A DNA stretch of 64,000 nt from positions 124,001 to 188,000 of the forward strand of contig JALRMH010000050.1 of the NCBI GenBank assembly GCA_026119935.1, given 5' to 3'. Every line of letters starts with the position of its first letter. The stretch's first letter is position 1. The translations under genes were made by a program, and so were the position numbers. Below the pieces are notes generated by a model. That model ran no database searches and was not told the DNA's origin. It saw only the letters and a program-made list of their open reading frames with translations. Positions 32,456-44,111 of this stretch are shown in pieces. This stretch comes from Endothia cerciana. Taxonomy: Eukaryota > Ascomycota > Sordariomycetes > Diaporthales > Cryphonectriaceae.

Positions 32456-33363
32456 TAACCAGAGCGACGGCGTCTGATGGATTCATGGAAGCGAGCACGG
32501 TGCCTCGTAGGTACATGCGTGTCGCATCACGGCAGCCCCGAGGAGGCACGGGGCTGTATGAGTTGATTGATTATGATATACTACGATATCCAACCTGGTC
32601 GCCATGCTAGATCTGCAAGATTGCTAGATAGACGGCATCATAGAGACCCGAGACTAATCAAGGAGATTTTACCAACACTCACCCCGCCTTCTGTCAGGAA
32701 GGCCATATGGCTGCTTCACTACGGTAGCTGGAGTGTCTTTTCTGGGCACAGATATTTAGGACCTAACGACACTAACAACCACAACAACAACCACAACCAC
32801 GAGAAGGTTAAGGAAGGCTTGTCGACCAGACCATCGCAATCTGGCTCGGATACGTTTCGCTGTCTCCTCTAGAAAGTGCTACAAGGCAAGCGCTGGGAAC
32901 GCGCCAGATCTGCACTACTGTATATTAGTAGCTTCACCCAACCGTGCGAACCAGGGCCGACGAAGCTTAACCAGTACCACCGGCACCCTTCGAGCCGCGA
33001 TAGCTGATCCGCTTTCACAGGAGACATACGCAATCCAGATCCGGCTGAGGTGAGCCGGATGCAATCGCCCTAAACTAAAAGCTCGAGCCGGATCAACTCC
33101 AAACAAGCTGCACCCGGAGTCGGGGTCACGGTCCCTTCCGATGTTTTAGCCTCGAGCCCACCTTCGTCCAAGTGGATGTAAACTATAAAACCGGGGGGGC
33201 TTGTATCCCTCGCCTGGCAGGCTGCCATCACCGTCCCGACGTGTTTCAGTCGTCTCGTCCAGCTCCAGATACCATCACGACATCAGCATAAGAGACATCC
33301 CACCTTGCGCGGTAGTCGTCTGTGTGGCCGAGCAAGACAGACCATAAGTAACGCCAATCCAGC
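32456..33363. other. Interval upstream of the aldo-keto reductase
   Basis: 0.9 kb: 3' flank of the unknown gene and the reductase promoter with a TATA-like element. An AAC/CAACAA-rich stretch lies near 32768-32800. No gene seen. Confidence 0.6.
33184..33189 (+). promoter_or_regulatory. TATA-like element before the aldo-keto reductase
   Basis: TATAAA within AACTATAAAACC, 175 nt upstream of the start codon. A plausible TATA box for an inducible gene; position fits a leader of roughly 130-150 nt. Confidence 0.45.
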
Positions 33364-34371
33364 ATGGCAGCGCGCTTCGCCCTCAGATGCGCCAAGGAGT
33401 CCGCGGGCACCATCCCCGTGCCCAACCTGTGCATCGGCACCTGGGCGTGGGGTGACAACATGACGTGGAAGAACGCCTCCCCCTCCGCCGTCAAGGACCT
33501 CGACGACGCCTGGGCCACCATCGCCAGGCATGACCTCTTCTTCATCGACACGGCCGAGGTCTACGGGAACGGGGAGAGCGAGCGCATCATCGCCAGGCTG
33601 CGGTCCAACCCGTCGCTGACCCCCGAGGACTTCAGGGCCAGGCTGGTCATCGCGAGCAAGTTCCTGCCCATCCCTTGGCCGCCGACGCGGCTGTTCCCGG
33701 GCAGCGGCATGGTCAAGGCGTGCCGGGACAGCCTGAAGAGGCTGGGCATGGAGAGCATGGACCTGTACCAGGTCCACGGCCCGATCCACTTCCTGAACTC
33801 GATCGAGAGCATCGCGGGCGGGCTGGCGCGGTGCGTGGAGCTGGGGCTGACCAGGGCCGTGGGCGTGAGCAACTACAGCAGGGCCGAGATGATCCGCATG
33901 GACGAGGCCCTCAAGAAGCACGGGTGCCGCCTCGCCAGCAACCAGGTCGAGTTCAGCCTGCTGCGCACGCTGCCCGAGAGGGGCGGCCTGCTCGCCGAGT
34001 GCAGGGAGCGGGGGATCCTGCTCATGGCGTACAGCCCGCTGGGCATGGGGCGGCTGACGGGTAAGTACAACAAGGACAACCCGCCGCCGTCCGGCAGGAG
34101 GTTCGGCGACTTCCCCATGGAGAAGCTCTCGCCGCTCATCGAGGCCATGCGCAAGGTCGCCGACGGCCACGGCGTGAGCATGAGCGCCGTCGCCCTCAAG
34201 TGGGTCATCCAGAAGGGGGCGGTCCCGCTGGGCGGCGTCAAGAACGCGAGGCAGGCTGAGGAGAATGCCAGGGCGGCGAGCGATGAGTGGACACTGAGCG
34301 ACGAGGAGATGAAAGGACTGGATAACTATGCGCAGGAGGGGAGCACGTCGTTCTTTTGGCAACACGGCTGA
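33364..34371 (+). CDS. Aldo-keto reductase (possibly pyridoxal reductase-like)
   Basis: Single exon, 335 aa, full length. An AKR barrel: PNLCIGTWAWGD near residue 20, FFIDTAEVYGNGESE with the catalytic Asp and Tyr (~60-72), VIASKF with the catalytic Lys (~98), DLYQVHGP with the active-site His (~138), GVSNYS, NQVEFSLL, AYSPLGMGRLTGKY and the C-terminal NADPH-binding VPLGGVKNARQAEENARAA. Members reduce aldehydes or ketones with NADPH. The closest look-alikes in fungi and plants are pyridoxal reductases (AKR8 type), but substrate cannot be assigned. High GC and codon bias suggest good expression. It converges on the 15-exon gene, with ~180 bp between the two stops. Confidence 0.88.
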   Translation: MAARFALRCAKESAGTIPVPNLCIGTWAWGDNMTWKNASPSAVKDLDDAWATIARHDLFFIDTAEVYGNGESERIIARLRSNPSLTPEDFRARLVIASKFLPIPWPPTRLFPGSGMVKACRDSLKRLGMESMDLYQVHGPIHFLNSIESIAGGLARCVELGLTRAVGVSNYSRAEMIRMDEALKKHGCRLASNQVEFSLLRTLPERGGLLAECRERGILLMAYSPLGMGRLTGKYNKDNPPPSGRRFGDFPMEKLSPLIEAMRKVADGHGVSMSAVALKWVIQKGAVPLGGVKNARQAEENARAASDEWTLSDEEMKGLDNYAQEGSTSFFWQHG

Positions 34372-34553
34372 GTATCGTGCCATGCGCTCGCGGCGTTGTA
34401 CATCTCGGGTTTGTAATACACTAACGACAGAGAGGCCCAAATAATACAGCACAAGCAAAGTAGCCTCTTTGATCGCAAATATCAGTATCCACATAACAGC
34501 CACAGGTTCAAGACGTCCCTTTCCCGTCAGACACCTGATCATCTGATCGTCGC

Positions 34554-37500
34554 CTACAATCCCAACGGGGCAGAATACCCTATCACGCTTGCCAGAGGCC
34601 TGACCCACGTGTTATACAGTACATCGTCCCCTCCGCTCAGGACATTCTGGATCGTATCACCAGTGTAGTGTCTCAGGAGCCAAGCCCTGTCTCCGGCCGA
34701 ATGGGCACCGGTCCCGGCCGTCCGACCGATGGCCTGCCTCAGCTCCTGCACCGTGGGATCAGCAACCTCCCGGATACCAGCGTCACGGTTGGCCTGCCGC
34801 TGGGCCCTGGCAGCGCCCTCGTTCTGGAGCATCGAGCGGGCCTCCGTCACCATGTCGGACCGCCTGGCGGAGTCGTCAGCCGTCCTCTGCGCGCGGCGCA
34901 CGCCCAGGAGCGGGTCCATCAGGTCCACGTGGAGGTGCAGGAGCCTGGCCCAGCGCTCGACGACCCTCCGCGCCGCGGCCTCCGAGCCCCGGCCGCCCAG
35001 GCTCCTCAGCTCCCGGCGCGCGGCGGGCTCGGTCTGGAGGAGCTCGGACTGCTGCCGGGCCTTGTGGATGCGCCCCGCGTCGCCCTGCACCGCCGGCTGG
35101 TCCGCGGCGTACGCGGGGTCGAGGAGGGCCTCGATGTATCCGAGGTTTGCCGCGAGGCTGGAGAGCAGGCGCTGCTGCGCCGCCATCTCCTCCAGGTCGT
35201 CCTGGAACCACGGCCAGCCGACGATCGCGGCGAACAGGGCACGGATCGGCTGCAGCAGGGCCCAGGTCGGCAAGGTGCCTGGGTTGATGTCCCGGAAGGC
35301 CTTCAGCTCGATCGCCTGGTCCCAACGCTCCTGGAGCCCCGTGGCAGGGTCAGGCAGTTTGCCCTCGAGGAGCGCCGCCAGGTCTGAGGTGCGCATCCTG
35401 AGCTCCCGGACGCGGGCTAGGAGATCCTGCATGTAGCGGGCGTGGATGGCCGCGCGCTGCCGCGGCGCCTGCTGCAGGTAGAGCTGGACGATGCTGTCGA
35501 GGTACGCGCTCTCCTGGCCCACGGCCCGGGCTGCGAGCCCGATATGCTGCGTCAGGTCCTTCATCAAGGGGGGCAGCTGGTCGACGGACTGGATGTTTTC
35601 GAACGTGAACGTGAAGGCAGAGGTGGGGGTGATCCGCCCGCCGATGTCGTTGACGATGGCGTCGTAGCAGTCCGTGCTACGTCTGAGTAGCTCATGGAGC
35701 TGGACAAACTTGCGGTCCCAGCCGTTCCTCTCGTAATAAAGCCGCCGGCGGATAATCTTGGCTGAGGCGGCCTCGAAGGTCGCCAGTCTGAAATAACGTT
35801 CGAGCACGAGATATCCAGCGTCACGAAGCTTACCGGACGCTGTTGATAGCACTAGGCCAGGTTCCAAAGTCAGTAATCGCCTGGTCAAGGTGGAGGAACC
35901 AGTCTCGGAGAAGGAAGAGAAAGGGGAAGGAGAAGAAAAAAAGGAGGAAAAAAAACAAAGAGCCAACAGTAAGCTCTCCTCAAGTCCTTATATGACGCAT
36001 CTTAGGACTCAATGCCTTGAAGAAGGATGGCAACAGCAAGAAGTCAAAGTTTACGTACTCCATCTCACGGTATGCCTGTTGCGAAACGCTCTTATGACTT
36101 CTGCATCTTGATGTTCGGCAGCATCCCGCAGTACGGATTTCAAAAGCCCTCCGCTCGGATCGTACGGCAAAAAGCTGAGGTCGCGGGGCCCGTGTCGGAC
36201 TACTACATCCTGCCACCATTCCTTCTGAAAGTAGCGCAAGTATTGGTGCACTGGAATGGCGGTTATCATGTTCCATGTAGGCTCATAGGACACTGGTGAA
36301 TACCTAGCATACGGCCTGTCGCCGGTGGGAACCTGTTGCTTATAAGGCTCCCCGTGGGCAATGGGCCAGGTGTGTGATACGATAACGGGCCTGTACTCCG
36401 GTATGAGGCCTGTGGTTCGAGGCCTTGGTAACCTATCGATCCCGTTGCCCCAGATCTGGACAGAGGTCAGTCACATTGATATCTAGGAAAATGGTTCTGG
36501 CAGTCCATCCAGCGCTTCGGTAATCACAGACCTGTTTCTCAGCATTCTTCCCATCTTCGCCATGCACTTCATCCTCGAAGAACCACTCATTGGTCTTGAA
36601 GTAGTTATCACGATATTGTCCGTTGTAGAGTTGAACCAGTTGCGGATTGGGTGACTGGGCTAAAAGCCTCTGGTTGAGTCTGGTAGTGCTGAGTGTCTTG
36701 CGAGACCCAAATAGCTCATCACCTAAGTGGTTGAGATGATCATAGACATCAGGAACCAGAGTCTCCCGGACCCAGTCAATCTCTTGTAGCAGCGATGGTC
36801 GTGTTGTCATCAAATAAGTCGCATCTATGGATGGCCTCGGGTTAGTAAAAGCAGGAGAATCGGCCGTCGCTGCAACGAGACGATTGCAACAGTGATCAAA
36901 TAATACTAAGGGGCACGTCACGTACATCTTATTGCGCTAGTCGAGAGAGTCCTCGTCAACAGAGGTTCCATAAGAGTTTGGAAGCAGTTCAAAACCTGAA
37001 CATGATTCCGGGGGCTGACTTAAAAGGGCCCTAGAGGGACGTACCGGCTCATCTCATGCAATAGGCGTTGAGCAATATAGAATCTGTGGGCGTACTTCCC
37101 GGCTTCCGTGAATTCATCGGCTAGTAAAGGCCAAATCATTTTTGCATCAAGACATATACGGATCTCGGCCGATTCAGTAGTGATGGGATTGCCGCGACCA
37201 TCAACACCGGGAGGACCCCGATCGTCACATTCAGTGATCGAGTCAACTGGGCCATTGACGATGGACAAAGTCAGATCTAACGTTTCTGTCAGTACCTGAC
37301 CACATAGCCACCGGCGGCCCTCATACGTACATTTATCGAGAAAGGCCCAGAGCACCACGTCTGGGTGGTTGAATTGTCCGCTTTGCAGCAGCCACTTTGC
37401 TGCAGGATACATATCCCCCACACCTCTGGCCATGTCTAAATATACAGCAGTGAAAGGCCCCCTTTCTTTAACTTCTTCTGAACTTCGGCCATCTGCAAAG

Positions 37501-39170
37501 TCAGGGACTCTTCTCAGGTGGTAGATGTTGCTCATCGCGGAGAAGAAAGGGTGGGTGCGAATGATCGCAGAGGCCAGTCTCAAGGACGGTGTTAGAGCAT
37601 CCCAAAGGGCCGTGTTGTTCCCCAGTCCTGCCTATCAAATAATATCTCAGGAGTGATTTAACAATAATTATATGGCCAAGATTTCGTACCTGGATGCTAT
37701 ACGTATGTGCCTGACCATTCAGATAATATTGAACTTGCCAATAGCCTCTCCAGAAGTATGGGCGTTGACAATAGGGCCAAGGCTGCTGTGTCCACTTGTT
37801 CCTCTGGAAAAAGCTGCAAATTTGTCAGAATGTCCTTCGGTAGGGAAAGTTCTAATTGCTAGATGGTTAACCCACTCAAGCAACTTGCTTGCTGTTAGCT
37901 TCAGATCATCGTGCCCAATAGAATGTGTAAAGGATATTACAGTACCACGAATACCGGATCACTATCATCTAGATCGGGTGGTTGCATCCCCATATTCGGA
38001 ACCGGATTAAATGCGTCTGATCTGGCCAACTATACACGCTTTCAGTGAAAGTCACTAAAGCAGCGATATATGCAGTCAAGTATTTTGAACGCACCTCAGC
38101 CGACGTGTATGTATCAAAGATATATGATTGGAAACTATGCGGGAACAACAGGATCTCCGAGTCAGCTTGGATGGCATCCACAAATTTCCCTATGACCACC
38201 TTGCACTTACCCTTCGTCTGCCGCCATGTCACCAGGATCTCGCCAAGCAGTTTGGAATGCTGAATCTGTGGGTGTGATTCCGGAGCGCGCTTGTCCTTGT
38301 GCGTTCACAGGTTGATCAGGGCCTTGCGCTTGATACCCGAACCGCCTACGGTACGACCATCAGTAACCACTTTGCTATGCACAAGGGAGGGGGGGTTATC
38401 TTTGAATTTCCCCACGTACACCGCATAGTCGCTGGGATTCGCCGTTGATCCAGGTGGCCTCGAGATTTCCGGGCGCATTCTGCGAGTTCGATCTCCACTT
38501 ATAGATCGTTCGCTATGCACCTGCTGCGGCCAGCCTTGTTCTCTGGTGAGATCATATCTAGGGATCGTCCACTTCGATATATCCGAGTCAGTGCCTAGGC
38601 ATCTGACGGGTCAAGGTCTTAAGAAGAGGCAAACTATGATTCTTTGAGGCTGAAGCCGAATGCGCTGGATCCTTGCGTCCTTGGAGGCAACTCTCTGGTT
38701 TCTCCAAGGGAATAGGTTGAAGAGTCGTAGACGTTAGGAGGAGCACTCACGTAGGGTACCCATGAAATCCCCTCGGGAGGGTTAACTGTCCACCTAGGAT
38801 CCCTCCAGTCCGGCAGGATTGTATGTGCGACCATCCTGTAGGGTTCCCTCCTCAGAGGAACCCAACGGGACGCTTCCTGCAGTGCCTGCTCATCTTCATC
38901 ACGGATATGAGGGACCTCAGTATTCAGGGAATGAGACAGCGGGTTGGGAGATCGTTGCGCCCGGTCCCACGTCAACTCAAAGTCTTGGAAATCCTGGTAT
39001 TCGTCATTTGAAGTGGTAGACCGAGGGCCTAGGGAGGGAATCGCTGTCAAGTTAGATAGAAGGGGCCCCGGCGGAGGGCCCGGCGGAGGGACCGGCGTGG
39101 AGCCGGTAGCGACACCAGAAGGTGGAGGAACAGCCACAAGTGGAAGCACAACGAGGTTCAAGGGACCCAT
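34554..39170 (-). CDS. 15-exon orphan gene, product of unknown function
   Basis: Model, 5' to 3': 38751..39170, 38420..38571, 38211..38345, 38095..38134, 37946..38029, 37872..37898, 37690..37803, 37331..37631, 37041..37276, 36926..36995, 36532..36869, 36135..36455, 36055..36075, 35834..35880, 34554..35787. Phases agree throughout and sum to 1179 aa. Strong junctions: GTGAGT at 38750, GTAAGT at 38210, GTACGT at 37330 and 36925, GTAAGC at 35833. Weaker: introns at 37945 (47 nt) and 37040 (45 nt, GTCCCT donor). The N-terminus is Pro-rich (VPPPGPPPGP); the middle is Trp/Tyr-rich and globular-looking; the last exon encodes 411 helical, Ala/Arg-rich residues. No signal peptide or membrane segment seen, and no domain recognised. 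In-frame sequence continues upstream of 39170, so the 5' end may be missing. Confidence 0.65.
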
Positions 39171-40843
39171 GAACCATCGTTGGAATCCAAGTGCCGGTGA
39201 CTGAACTTGCAGCAGAAAAATGTATTGTAGCCACAGATGAAACTACTCAAACAGGAGAGAACAGGGAGTCGCTGTAGGAATCCTCGACTCGGTGATCTCG
39301 CTCTCATGCTGGTAGAATATCTCGTTGGTCGTTCTTTGTGTGAGAACAAAGTGATACAAAAGTGATTGATACACTACCAGCTGCTTTCGGCACTGCAGTG
39401 GTGCCTCAGCACCAAGAGCTTTTTGAGAAGTTCTAACTTTTGCCGAGCGCATCACAAAGGGATTCATGTCGATGCATAGTAGCCACAAGATCGTGCAAGA
39501 GTCTCGCTGTCATGCCTCTGTCGGGTATCATTTCCTAGAGCAAATTCTCCTTTACGAACCATGGTAGGTCCTGCTGGGGAGGCTACCACAGCCTTCCATC
39601 GAGCTGGCTTGGGACCGAGAATTTCACTCCGACTCGCTCGCATCACAGATCGGCGTAGAGTGCAGAGACGGGACCAGAGAGTTTCCACGAGAAGTCTTGC
39701 TTCTTGTGCTCCCAAAGCTTTGGAATGTCGGTCATCAATATGGGTGATCGTCAAGCTGGTTGCCAAGGCATAGGAGATGGGTCAGGGTTCTTCTGGGTAC
39801 ACTACCTCCTGAGATCGCAGGGCACATCTTCAGGAGCCTGGTCCTCAAACAATCTCCCCCCCCCCTTTTTTTTTTCACTAAACGAAACAGCTATTATTTC
39901 AAATCTCTCCAGTTGAAAAAAAACAAGAGGGGTGGAGCTCTCAAGTATCGGCCAGGTTAGGGTATTTGCACGGCCAGATAGGCAGCCAGCTCTAGTTCGA
40001 CCTTCCACAAAAGAAGGAGAAGGAGATGAAAGGAGAAGAAAAAAAGGGAAATAAAAAAATTTAATACTACTATTATGATTATTATTTCAGTCTCGATCAG
40101 CAACCAAACTGGAGACTGAGAGATGAAAGAGGGTTTCCGACACGCTCGAAGGAAGACGTTGGGATGATATGATTGTGCAAGCAGCAGTCATAGACTCTCA
40201 CGTCTCAGGCTCCACTTGAAGGTGTGGGGAGGAGTCAAAGGTCCGCTCCCTGACCAGCGGAGAGACCCACGCATGCGATTCAGCACTCAGACTTGGGCAG
40301 GCAGAAGATGGTGTTTTCCTAGAGTCATGGCTATAACTCCTCGTCGGCCAGCCACTTGACTGGCTTGGACGGTAGGCTCCAAGGGACCAGCTGAGTACCA
40401 GCGCTCATGAGTATGAAGACAGATGACGAAGGCCTCGGACTCGTTTCCTCAATACAGGGTGAAGAGACAGATGTCGACACACCCCACGGTGAGGTGAAGG
40501 GTCGTTAGTGTAAAGTGCTGCTGTGTGTGTGTGTGTGAACACTTTCATTTCGATATCGGAAGGGCAGGGCATTCCCAGCCGTTTGGGTCTGTCCAACTAC
40601 CTACCATGCATGCCATGGCACCATGGTCGGTACCTAGGTACAAGTATAACCCCGGCCCAGGCCCTGCAGTAGCTTATCCCAGCTCGGTATCTACACTGTA
40701 CGTGGCATTGCTGCGATGAAATCTCCCTTCAGCAAACACCCAAGCTTGGCCAACTTGTCTGCTCTGTCGACGTTCTCAACTCCGCCTCTGACCATTGCGG
40801 ACACACTACCACCTCAGGACGTGTCAGAGCCAGAACCTCGACA
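39171..40843. other. Divergent interval, orphan gene / CLPTM1
   Basis: 1.67 kb. The part 39240-39770 on the minus strand has protein-like open frames that could be further 5' exons of the orphan gene. A purine-rich then AT-rich stretch (40010-40090) and a GT repeat near 40523-40538 follow. CLPTM1 promoter at the right end. Confidence 0.5.
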
Positions 40844-42945
40844 ATGCCTGAAGGAAACGCAGCGGCAGGCGCCGAGCCTGCAGCGCAGGAGGAGCAGGGC
40901 GGCGTAAGTCGTTCATTGATTGCATTTCTCCCTGCCCCCAGGTGCAAGCGGTAGGAACAACGCTGACGGACAGCATGTCCCAGTCTTCACTCATGTCGCG
41001 CATCATGTGGGGAGCCTTTCTGTACTTTGGCTTGCAGCTTGTCATGAAGCAGTTCCTGCCTGCTCTCCAGCAGAGCAAGACCGTCACCGATGCCGACGGC
41101 AAGACGATCCAGGTCCCCGCAAACACCGGCGACGTCCCTGCCTATGTGCTCCGGCCCAACAAGCTTGACGAAGGTGCTACATGGAACCCTGTCCCCCAGA
41201 AGATCGCTCCCATGTGGCCTGACGACAGTCTGGTCGACATCATCATCACCCTCTCGACGTCCATGAAGCCCAAGCCCCTGAAGGACACGCCCGAGGACAT
41301 GATCGTCTTCAAGGAGACGGAGTACAGCCTCGGCAACTGGAGCGAGAAGCGCACCGTTGATACAACCATCACAGTGCCAAAGCCCGTTCAGAACAACGGA
41401 ACTCTGTGGGGCCACTTCTACGTGGGCCTGCATGAACAGGACGTCAACTTGGATCCGACGCAGAAGCCATACGATCCGGCCAAGGCATACTACTTCATCT
41501 ATCCCTTCACCCAATATATCCCGAAGAAAAAGGTTGCCAAGACTCGGAGCCTTCTAGAGAGCAAAAATCTCACCGCGGCCGAGGAGGCTGAGGCGGCGGA
41601 AGCTGGGTCCCTCGTCATCGGCAACTACTATCACCCGAATACTACCATCTCCTTCGTCCCGGGTGCTGGCACCATGATGTATCCCACCACGAACGGTGCT
41701 GCCCGCCAGTTCATCACGCTGGAGCCCACCGGCGCTAGGGATGGGTCTGGTCAGAACTCATGGTACTACCCCATCCTGTTCGTCAATGGCTTCTGGCAGC
41801 TGAAGAGCCACTTCAATCCCGTAAACGAGACTGTCAAGACGCTGCCGCTCCACATTGAGCTGAACAACCTCGCCAACTGGAAGTTCCAGCTGATGGCCTC
41901 GATCGAACTGGGCGGACGCGAATCCGCACGCCAGGCCGCGTTTGGCAACCCCGTCGCTGGTGGCGGTGATGGCTCAGAAATCGAGATGGTCAAGGAGATC
42001 TTCCTTGACACCAATCCGATCCTGCTCAGTATCACTATCGTCGTCAGCATTGCGCACATGATCCTCGAGACGCTGGCCTTTGGTTCCGACATTGCGCACT
42101 ACCGCAAGAAGAAGGACAACGTGGGCATCTCTGTCCGTACCATCCTGGCGAATGTCTTCATGCAGACCATCATCTTCCTCTACCTGGTGGACAACTCACA
42201 GAACACCAGCTGGATGATCCTTGGGACACAGGGCATCGGCATTGTTATTGAGCTGTGGAAGATCACAACAGTGGTCAATGTCAGGGTCCGCGACGCACCG
42301 CCCGGCTCGTGGCTTCCGAAGCACATTGTGTTCGAGGATAAGCACAAGCTCAGTGAAACGGAGCAGAAGACGCAGGAGTATGACGCGATCGCCTTCAAGT
42401 ACATGTACTGGGTCGGGGTTCCCCTCCTGATCGCGTACGCCGTCTACTCGCTCGTGTACGATGAGCACAAGTCGTGGTACTCATTCATCATCACGACCCT
42501 CGTGGGTTCAGTCTACGCGTACGGATTCCTGATGATGGTGCCGGCGCTGTACATCAACTACAGGCTCAAGAGTGTGGCGCATATGCCGGGCAAGGCCATG
42601 ATGTACAAGTTCTTGAACACGTTCATTGATGATCTGTTTGCGTTTACGATCAAGATGCCCTTCCTGCACCGGCTGGCGACTTTCAGAGATGATATCATAT
42701 TCTTCGTGTATCTGTACCAGAGGTGGGCTTACAAGGTGGACTACTCTCGTGTCAACGAGTTTGGGCAGGGCGGAGACGAGGAGGGGGAGGAGGGGAAGGA
42801 GGGGGGGGAGGGTGACAAGAAGAAGGAGGAGGAGGAGGAGGAGGAGGAGGAGGAAGAGGAGGAGCTGCCTCCGGCGGCATCAGAGGAGGCCTCAAGCGCG
42901 AAGACGACCGGTGCCAGCAAGGGTAAAGCAACGAAGAGGAAGTAA
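40844..42945 (+). CDS. CLPTM1-family transmembrane protein
   Basis: Two exons, 40844..40903 and 40942..42945; 687 aa. Exon 1 (MPEGNAAAGAEPAAQEEQGG) is joined across a 38-nt intron with GTAAGT and CCCCAG; without splicing the frame stops at once. Features: an N-terminal hydrophobic helix (residues ~38-58), a long luminal beta-rich domain with N-glycosylation sites (NWSEK, NLT, NTT), then five or so membrane helices from ~365 (LLSITIVVSIAHMILETLAF; TILANVFMQTIIFLYLV; VGVPLLIAYAVYSLVY; FIITTLVGSVYAYGFLMMV), the IDDLFAFTIKMP and HRLATFRDDIIFFVYLYQRW signatures, and a poly-Glu tail. Animal CLPTM1 acts in ER retention of GABA-A receptors and CLPTM1L is a GPI-precursor scramblase; the fungal role is inferred only as ER membrane. 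Confidence 0.92.
42825..42862 (+). repeat. GAG repeat encoding poly-Glu in CLPTM1
   Basis: A run of GAG codons, interrupted by one GAA, codes for 14 consecutive Glu near the C-terminus. Likely length-variable between strains. Confidence 0.85.
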
Positions 42946-44111
42946 GGGGATCGAGGCCGAGGGATGTTACGCATCCTCCTTCCGGTCTGGCTCCATCACC
43001 ATAGATTGTGTCCCGGTGACTGAGCACGCACGCACGCACAGACGGCGGTCTGGAATAATAAACGGCGCTCACGATGCCGTCACTGCTGGTCACAAAGTTC
43101 ATGACCTCTCACCGACCATGGGGAGCGCAGTCGACTGAGCCTCAAAAGTGGATACTCGTAATGAAGCCCCGGCCATGAGTCGGCATTCTCTTTGGGACCC
43201 ACACCCCCGAGCCCGGGCGACGCAAGCACACAGCAATGGGCGGGCGCCGACATGGAACTGGGCCAGTGCTCCTCTTGCAGCGGACCCATTCCCGGACCCC
43301 AGGGGTTCGCTCAGCGTTCACGCCAAGCCTCAGGGCCTGGACCCGCCCAGAGGAAAGGTGACTTGACGGCATCGCGGACTCGAAACCAAGGGGCGAACGA
43401 CATCTGTGTCATGGGAGGTTCTGCCGGCAGCGAAGGAGAACAGACGGCCTCTGGTAAGACCCGCCGTCAGCCAGCGGCCTCACGCCAGAACCGGGGACTC
43501 GATACAGTATACATCGCATTACGCACCCCGCTGGCTTGAGCTTAGCTAGAACAGTACCGTAACTCCGCGACTTGCGCGTTTGACAGTCAGTGGGCAGTGC
43601 TACGCAGCACGCGGCCACGGATACACATTCCCATTGCGCAGCGACCTGTTCGACACTACGTAACCCGGCCGGACCGAGGGGGCTTTGCCTTTGTCCATCT
43701 CTTTTCCCTTTCGCACCGCAGCGCTGCGCATCGCACATGCGACCCGCAAGCAGCAGTGCACGGTAGTGCTCCATCCATCCGTCTGGTCTGTTCGACATCC
43801 ATAGTCCTCTTTTCTGGTCCGTCTGATTGGCGAACGTCCGAGAGACGGGGGGTTTCCAACGTCATCAGTCAGAAAAGCCAAGAAAGCTAATCTTCGTCCC
43901 CCCAAAACCTTAGTCCGGAGCAGATAACGACCGACAACAACCAGCACTGACTGATACCCTGGGGCCTTTTCCATGTGTACAAGAAGAAGGGGACGAGCAC
44001 CACCAGGACCGAGACGACCACCTGCCCGAGCTCTCCTAACATTATGCCGGCTGCTACCGGCCCGACCAGTCTCAGTAGCCGCCACAACAGAAGCGCATCC
44101 CCCCCTCCCGA
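42946..44111. other. Interval between CLPTM1 and the zinc-motif gene
   Basis: 1.17 kb of 3' flank and promoter. No ORF with protein-like structure; a short ACGC/CGCA repeat occurs near 43025-43040. Confidence 0.6.

Noticed and set aside
33283..34608. 441-codon minus-strand frame opposite the aldo-keto reductase
   Set aside because: Antisense shadow of a GC-rich gene, no recognisable protein.
35890..36111. Separate gene starting near 35966 with a Ser/Phe-rich N-terminus
   Set aside because: The Phe/Ser stretch is the pyrimidine tract of an intron; a GTAAGC...TTTCAG intron and exon 35834..35880 join this region in phase to the upstream exons.
36926..37020. Two separate genes: one ending at TAA 37020, another starting at ATG 36968
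   Set aside because: Considered seriously; a phase-0 splice (37040..36996) yields continuous SRYVLNCFQTLMEPLL, which reads as one helix, so a single gene is preferred. The weak GTCCCT donor keeps this open.
43370..43410. B-box-like GGTTTCGAGTCC on the minus strand, possible tRNA
   Set aside because: Extra base in the box and no cloverleaf can be closed around it.
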